Shown here: piece after piece, positions 54,401 to 62,958 of the stretch
Position numbering within the stretch: position 1 is the first letter of the stretch
How the letters are laid out: every line of letters starts with the position of its first letter
NCBI GenBank assembly: GCA_005784505.1
Contig: VCAZ01000037.1
Location: 1,331,856-1,395,855 of the forward strand
DNA length: 64,000 nucleotides
Direction of reading: 5' to 3'
Source: Bagarius yarrelli
Lineage: Eukaryota > Chordata > Actinopteri > Siluriformes > Sisoridae
Notes under the pieces: generated by a model
What the model was told of the DNA's origin: nothing
Seen by the model: the letters and a program-made list of their open reading frames with translations, nothing else
Databases searched by the model: none
Translations under genes and position numbers: made by a program

Positions 54401-57400
54401 TGAAATAATTAAAAAAGGACATGTTGTGTCTCTCCTTGGTTCCAGGTCAGTTGGTTGAGTTTGGAGGAGAGTTCAGACAGTGACCCCTGTAGGTTCACTC
54501 TCACGTCAAGGTCATCCGCAGGGAGCACAGAGCGCTACGTCCTCCACTCGTCAAGCCCGGCTGTATGTCATACATGGGTACAGCAGATCAACAGCATCCT
54601 GGAGAACCAGAGGAATTTCCTAAATGGTACTACATGGATAAATATTGGAATGATCTGTTTACATTAACATAATCAAAAACAATAGCCAAAAGTAGTCTAC
54701 TAATACAGTTGCATGTTTCTTATTTTTCTGTGCCGCAGCACTAACGTCTCCCATCGAGTACCAGCGGAACCACGTGGGCGCGAGCACTTCCAACCCAAGC
54801 ACCAGTGTCCAAATGGGCTCCCGACCTCGTGGATCCAGAATCCCCCAACCCATGCAGTCCCACCCCCCATCAGCCTCAGGTATGTTTCCTGAGACGTTTA
54901 AGACACAACCATTCGAGGTCCCCTTGAACGAGCATCGCGAGGAGGCGCGATCAGTTCCTCAAGATGCAGTTTCCCCAATGTCCCTCTCTTTATCCAGACC
55001 TCGATCAGGGCTTCCTTCACCACTAATTTCACCTTCAACAAACCCCCTAAGTTCATACCACTCTGTCCCCAAATCTTCCTCGTCCTCAATTTGGGCTTCA
55101 GTTTCAGAGCAGAACCAGAAGCGCAAGGAACCGGACCGAGCCAGCACATGCTCCTCAGCCAGCGAGCACTCCCTGCACAGCAACGGGGTAAGGACAAGAC
55201 TCGCTGCTAACCCCAGATCTATTTCCGGCTTTCTACTAACTTTGCTGATGGGACGTGTTCCAAATTCAGACAAATTTCACCTTGGCTTATGGAGCCCAAG
55301 CTACTAAACTGAAAATAACACTGCTTCTTCAACGTTCTTTGATGAGCTAAATGTCTCTTTTCTTCTTTATGTAGTCTTCTACTCTAGAAGAATCCCAATT
55401 TAGGAAAGCAGTCTAACCACTACTAACATTCTTCGTTTGGCTGTTTCTAACCAGTCTGCTGTCATTGTTGCTTCGAACAAACTTGGAAAGTGGTAAATGA
55501 CCACACGGAAGAAGATCCTGCTAAGACGAATCTGCTTTAAAGAGAAGCTTTTTGACCCGACTGACACCTCGCTTTCTTACCACTAAACATTATCTTCATT
55601 CTTTATACATACATACACACCATATTCACTGTGCACTTGTGTCAGTTTGTTAAAAGTTGCTGGTTTTTTTTTTGTTTCTACTAGTACAATAGCCAGGTTT
55701 GGGTGAAACCGATGTTCCTTTGTCCTGCTTGTTTGCCAACTGTCCCTGGATTAGTGTGTGAAAAAACACATACCATTTTACTTGGTCTTTACCAACTTTG
55801 CCCTTATCTGAGATAGTATCTTCCAACTTTAGATTGATTGAACACACCTGATTCAGGTAATCTGTAGAGGGTAGGACAGGGGTAATTTTAAAAAAAACAA
55901 ACAGGACGGAGGAACATGGATTTCCAACATCGGTTTAAGACATATCACCCATCTGCGTCAAACGTCATTGGTACGTCATTGTCACGAAACCCTTTAGACA
56001 AAAATGACATTGCGGGTAGTTGTGCAATACGCAGTATTAAATTCTGGGTAATAGCTTTAAGATTGGACCTACAAAAAAAGTGTGCATTAAGGACACAAGT
56101 TGGCAGGGCTGAGAAGCTCGCTTGCGAATTGGGACACCTACGGACTTGCAGCCCTTCAGCGGGAATGCGCAAAAGAGGGGCACGAGGGTGCGAGTGCGGT
56201 TATTGGGACAGGACAATAGACTTGTTTGGTGGTCAAAAAATTTGTGTCTCCAAATATCTTTAATTAGCTTTTGTAATTAGCTTTTAGTAAAAGCCTCATG
56301 TCTGTTTAAAACACTAATCAGTTATACAAAAGAAACGTTTCTTGAGTTGTGTTACCCTATACACTTGCTTAAGAAGATTTTCTAGGATAAAATCAAATAT
56401 TAATATTTAATGGATGCTTTAGACTTTAAGCATGTAAATTTTACTAGTGTGTGGAATAATGCCTTTAAATTTCAATGATTTGCATTCAAATTTAAAAGGT
56501 AATCTGGAATGGAATATGTGGAATATACCGTGCCTTGAAAAAGGTATTTATAACCCTTGAACTTTTCACATTTTGTCACCGTACAACCTCAAACTTGAAT
56601 GTATTTTATTGAGATTTTATGTAACAGACCAACACTAAGTAGCGCATAATTGTAAAGTGAAACGAAAATAATATATGGTTTTCAAAATTTTAAGCAAATA
56701 AAAATCTGAAACGTGTGGGGTCCATTTGTATCCACCCCCCTGCATCAATACTTTGTAAAGCCACCTTTCACTGTAATTAAAGCTGCATGTGTTTTGGGGT
56801 ATGTTTCTACCAGCTTTGCACATCAAGAGATTGAAATTTTTGCCCATTCTTCATTGCAAAATAGCTCGAGATCAGCCAGATTGGACGGGGAGAGTCTATA
56901 AACAGCAATTTTTATGTTATTTTTATGCCACCAAAGCTCAATGGGTCTGGACTGGGCCATTTCTGACACATGACTATTCTTTGATCCAAACCATTCCATT
57001 GTAGTTCTGGCTGTATGTTTAGGGTCATTGTCTTGCTGGAAGGTGAATCTCCTTCCCAGTCCCAAGGCTTTCGCAGCCTCCAACAGGTTTTCTTCTAGGA
57101 TTGCCCTGTATTTAGCTCCATCCATCTTCACATCAACTGTGACCAGCTTCCCTGTCCCTGCTAAAGAAAAGCATCCCCACAGCATGATGCTGACACCACC
57201 ATGTTTCACAGTGGAGATGGTGTGTTCAGGATGATGAGCAGTGTTACTTTTCAGCCAAACATAGCTCTTTGCATTTAGGCCAAAAAGTTCAAAGGCCAGA
57301 TTTGTGAGGTACACAACTTATGGTTGTCCTGTGGACAGATTCTTCCACCTGGTCTGTGGATTTCTGCAGCTTCTCTAGAGTGAGCATGGGCCTCTTGGCC

Positions 57401-60400
57401 GCTTCTCTGACCAGTGATCTCTCACCTTGATTGGTCTGTCAGTTTAGGTAGGCGGCCATGTCTTGGTAGGTTTGCAGTTGTGGCATACCTATTCCATTTT
57501 TGGATAATGAAAGCTTGGGATATTTTTTTTTATAGCCTAACCCTGCTTCTAACTTCTTTAAAACTTTGTCCCTGACCTGTCTGGTGATTTCATGATACTG
57601 TTTATTTACTATTGTTCTCTAAAAAACCACTGTGGCGTAAATAAAATACATTTAGGTTTGTGTTTGTAAGGTGACAAAATGTAAAAAAAATGTTCAAGGG
57701 GTATAAATACTTTTTCACTGCACTGTAGGTGGGCCTCATGGTGTAGTGTGTTAAGTCACCGGCATCCAAATGCGCAACTGGGGTTCGATTCTGGCTTTGG
57801 TCCCTTCCAGTCCCACCCCTTTTTTCTCTGTTTCATTTCTCTCTGTTCTATCAGTAAAGGCAAAATGCCCAAAATATATCTTTAAAAAACAGACTAACAC
57901 AAATCTGCTTGATAGGCAAAATAGCATAAATTAAAATTACCTAATTACCTATAGTAAACAACTAGAGTTATTTAAGCTAGTGAAAAAATGAATAACATAA
58001 GTAATCATTTGCTACAGTAATGCTAACAAGCTACTTACAATTTTGCTGTGCATTTGTAAGTTTTTTTTTCAAGTGCAAATGATCCAATGAACTGAAAGAA
58101 TTTTACATTTAAGAAAGAACAACATTCTGTACTGTGGAGGTGAATAAGACACACCAATAATTGACACAGGTGAACATTGTGTGAATTTGGAAAGAAACCA
58201 AAGCTGATACGTAGTAATGTTCTGTTTAATTCTTTCAGAGTGAAAGCAGCAGCAGCGGCAGCAGTAGTGGGGTGTCCACCATGCTGGTGACCCAGGACTA
58301 CGTGGCTTTAAAAGAGGACGAGATCAGTGTGCATCAGGGTGAAGCTGTGCAGATCCTGGCCTCCAACCAGCAAAGCATGTTCCTGGTGTTCCGAGCTCCC
58401 ACTGAACAGTGCCCAGCAGCCGAGGGCTGGATTCCTGCCCATGTGCTGGGCCACACCTCCATTCGTGCGCCTGACTACACCAACAGCACCATTAAGTAAG
58501 ATAGCTACATAGTATGGCCAGTTTTATAGACACTTTACCAGACAACTAGTCATCTAGACATCTAGTGTCTGATCTTACTTATACTACTGTAATGAAATAA
58601 ACACTAATTCCCACATTCACATGACACAATCTAGTGGAAAGACCAGAAGTGTGGAGGTGATTATAGGAGGAAGAGTCAGACTAACATCTGGAATAGGATG
58701 GATGTGATGGCCACATGTTCCAATAGATTAGTCAGTACAGTGTGTATAAAGACAAAAAGAACCAAATGTGTGCATTTCGGTTGAAAGAGAAATGTCCGTG
58801 AATTGAGTTGGGTTACGAACATGCTAAACATGCTAATACAGCTACAGCAACCTTTAAAAAAATTACATCTAAGGATTCATTGTTGTACTAAATAAAATTT
58901 AAGAATGAATTTTTAATTTCTCTTTGCAATTTAAAATTTTTAATCATCTTCCTCTTTTTTAATAACAAACTCAGGAAGTCATCGTCGTGGCACACAGCAT
59001 TACGCATCCGCCGCAAATCCGAGAAGAGAGAAAAGGAGGGAAGAAAAGAGAATAAGGTTTCCGTAAAGGTATTCATGCTTTTTTTCTTCTTCATTTCTCA
59101 GAGCCGCACAAACAGACTAAAAAACAGCTACTTTCCTTGGCTGTTTCTGCACTGAACAGCTAATTATACAAGTGTTAATTAGTACTGCACTGCCACTTTC
59201 TGTACTTTGCACTACTTTATCATTATGCATCTTTGCACCCTGACACAACCCGTCATGTTTACTGTATCATACATCCATAACTATCTGTCCTTACACTTTT
59301 CTCTGTTTTATCCACATTTACTCTGTATTTACTGTATTATTCATCCATAACTATCTATCCTTACACTTCTCTCTGTTTTATCCACATTTACTCTGTATTT
59401 ACTGTATTACTCATCCATAACTATCTATCCTTACACTTCTCTCTATTCCATCCATATTTACTCTGTATTTACTGTATTCCATTGGCTCTGTACATGTATC
59501 TTGCACAATGACAATAAAGTTGAATCTAATCTACTCTAATCTAATCTAATCTAATCTAATCTAATGTCCAGTTAGATAACTTTTATGTTGCTCTATATAA
59601 AATTCTGCAAATCTGGAAGAAGTAAGAAGTATTTATTGAGGCTTTATTAACTGATTCAGTTTCTTTTTTTTTCTGTAACACAATAAAAGACACTTAATTT
59701 ATTAACAGAGTGGAATTTTAATATTAAAGTATACGATCATATGTTAAAAAAAAAATTTCTTTTTCTTTTTTTTTTTTTTTTTTAGCTTCTAAATCCAAAC
59801 TACATCTATGATGGTGGGTTTATTATTATTTTTTTAATTATAATAATAATTATTATAATGACAATCATTCCAAAATGTAAATAATGAATTATAATAATTA
59901 ATAGAACTTTCTTTGTCACATGCTTCAGTTCCGCCAGAGTTTCTGGTACCGCTGAGCGATTTGGTGTGTGAGAGTGGAGAGAGTGTGACCCTGCGCTGTA
60001 AGGTCGGAGGTCAGCCGAAAGCCTCTGTCTCCTGGCGCGGACCAGATCTGAGCTCACTGAGCGACGGAGGTCGATACACACTAACACACAGGTATACATG
60101 TATAGTACATACCTATAGTATCTGATGCAAGAAAAAGTCATCATTTAAATTGTCATATTTCTGTACATTATTTATTATTTTTGCGTAGTTTTGGGTACTC
60201 TCTTCACAATTCTCTTTCCCTGGCTTTATCTCTGTCCTATCAAGAAATGCAAAAAAGGCCCAAAAATATATTTAAAAAAAGAGAATTGTAAGTATAGGTG
60301 TCTTACAGTTACACATTTTTACCATTTGGTGTCTCTAAAGCCTAAGTTAACGATCAGTATTTTTTTTGGCCGTTCCCCTCTTTTTCTGTAAGTCTCTGAA

Positions 60401-62174
60401 CAAATCTAAAAAAAACTAGGCAAAAAAACATCTGGGTTCAGTCTATAAGCTTTAAACTCATGTACACTGTTTTGTCCAACATGATCTTTGTCCTTACCTA
60501 AAGAAGTATACATTAAGTTGAAGTTATGTAGTAAACTAGTGCAGTTTAGTACTTATAATTATCCTTTTTTAACACTTCTTTAGTCTTAATTGAGTTCAGT
60601 TCTAGTTAATAAGTAAATTTTCTTTAAGTTGACTACATTGTACTGCGACTAGACTGGTATTTATTCTGTAAATCAACTTAAAGAGACGAGTTCTGTTCTT
60701 CTAGAACATTATTAAACAGTGAAATTATATCCCAGTTTATGATATGGCAACCCTGGAGCAGGGAAGGTTTAAGGGTTTTTATTAGGGCTGTATATTGGCA
60801 AGGGCCTCCAGATATAATACATAACACGATACATGGGACACAATACTATATATCATGATAAATTGCAATACTACGCAAAAGGAAAACAAATAGCTAAAAA
60901 TACAACAAATACAAAGTTGGAGGCCCCCTTTGTTGTTTCCTCCATGTTGTTTCTGAGACAGTGAGCGTATCAGTGTCAGCGCTAACTACAGGAGCGGAGG
61001 AGAAAGTTGTTTGAGTGTTTTTAATAAAAAATTAACGTAATATAAATATGTATCGATCTAGAGCAGTCGTTCCCAACAAGGGGGTCCTGACCCACAAGGA
61101 GGGTCTCAGCGAGTTCTGTAGGGGTTGTGTCATATTTTGGAGTGTTGAACAGTGACCATTAAAGAGAACGGTCATATTGCATCAGCTAATTTTATCCACA
61201 ATCCTTTGGTTGACCAAAAAATGGACAGATTTGTAGAGGCTCACTGATTTACCTTCAGCAGCTGATAGTTATGACCCAGGCATACTGGACCCAGCTGAGG
61301 AAGCTCCTATCGATTCTGGTCTCTGTGCTAGCAAAACTGTAAACACGAAATGCATACCAGGAGCCTTAAATGTGAGGGTTGGGATCCACTGATCTAGGGT
61401 TTGGAATATCTATACGCTATTGTGAAAAAATATCGCGATGGTGAGCTGTATCTGAAATCAATGATTTTTTCAGGTTTCCAGTGCTGAGGCTTAAACTTTA
61501 CTCTCATAATTTACCAACCACCACTATTATTTAGGTGTAAAAGAAGTCAATTTTAAGTACTTTTATTTTGTACAGATTTTTTTATTATATCAAAAAATCA
61601 AGTGCAAGTATGACTTTTTCGTTTAGTCTAAACTTAGTCTACTTGCTGTAAGTAAAAATACCTAAAGTCTAAACCAGATCGTCTGTAGATATGTTAGTAT
61701 TAGTATATCTAGTATACATATCTTTAATCAGTTCTCTACTAACAGTACACTTAAATAAACTTCTTTTTTGTAACTCTGCTTCAGCGGTATTTATAGTCTG
61801 CCTCCTATCTCTATTACAACGATGTTTTTTTTCATTACTTCCCTAATGTACATACGGAAGCAGCAAAACTTGGTGGTCGCTTAGTTACTGCGTGTCCCAT
61901 GTCTGTGTTTGCTGTAGAAGGAAGTTCCTTCGCCGCAAAATCTGTCCTCTATTAAATTCTGCTGCTTACTGCATTTTATTTTTAATTATTAAAAACAATT
62001 CCTCCGTTTTGCGTGTCCTTTACAGCGAGACAGGAGAAGTGACCCTGCGAGTGTCACCGGTGACCATAGAGGACGGCGGGACCTACACCTGCACCGCCAT
62101 TAATGACGTCGGGACAGTCACTTCAGCCGCATGTCTCAAAGTGCAAGGTGTCTGTGTGTCTGACCCTCAGCACG

Positions 62175-62228
<54 letters not shown>

Positions 62229-62923
62229 GGGTAGCCATGGTAATCATATCAAAATGTGGACAGGCACATTTTTACATCTAACAGGTTACATTTTTTATAT
62301 CTAACATACTGTAAGAAGATCTATCATGACCAAAAGTAACCAAAAGTTTTGGCACCCCCATGCAGCTTGAATGTTCTGTGGAAAGATTTTACCGTGGTAG
62401 GAAAGAGACAAAGATCGTGCTGTTAATGGAAGCTAGCTACCTATGGAATAGTAACAGTAGCCTCGACTTAGGCCCACATCACACAGACACTTTTACAGCC
62501 TAAAAGTGTGAAAAGTTAATAATAATCCACCAATCAGAAGCCTCCAGCGCATAGCAGTGGTCAGATACGGGCAAGTTTATTCTGATTCCCGTGCTCAAAA
62601 AAAGAAAGCAAGAAAAATTTAGAAGGGTGTCGAACTGATGTAAGACAGGAAGTGATAAAAAAAACGAAATGCGTGCGAATTATGAGATGGTTTTTCACAT
62701 CCCTTTTTAATATCTGGGTACTAAAAAACATGAAGAACTACATGTCTGTTTGCAGAACCACAAAATTCAAATAAGGAAGCGAAAATTATATAATTAAAAC
62801 TTTTCTATAAAGGAATATATGTTTAATAATGGAGGGAAAAAACAACCCTTAAATGTTCCCTAACATTCATACTTTTTTTTTTTTTTTTTTTTTTTCTTTT
62901 TTTTTTTTCTTTTTTTTTTCTTT

Positions 62924-62958
<35 letters not shown>

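Larger units (their letters stand above)
55188..58238 (+). other. 3-kb intron with a full-length Tc1-like element and a SINE-like copy
   Basis: The stretch 55190-56520 has no repeat I recognise. The open frame at 55916-56263 is unassigned. The Tc1-like element at 56526-57727 and a SINE-like copy at 57728-57895 follow. Confidence 0.65.

Noticed and set aside
56823..57314. 163-codon minus-strand frame as a host gene
   Set aside because: It lies inside a TA-bounded element with Tc1 terminal repeats and carries DNDPKHTA; it is a dead transposase fragment.
57728..57895. True tRNA gene (A and B box-like sequences)
   Set aside because: It has a long non-tRNA tail shared with 60215-60285 and no foldable cloverleaf; it is a SINE. 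The same applies to the SINE A and C heads.
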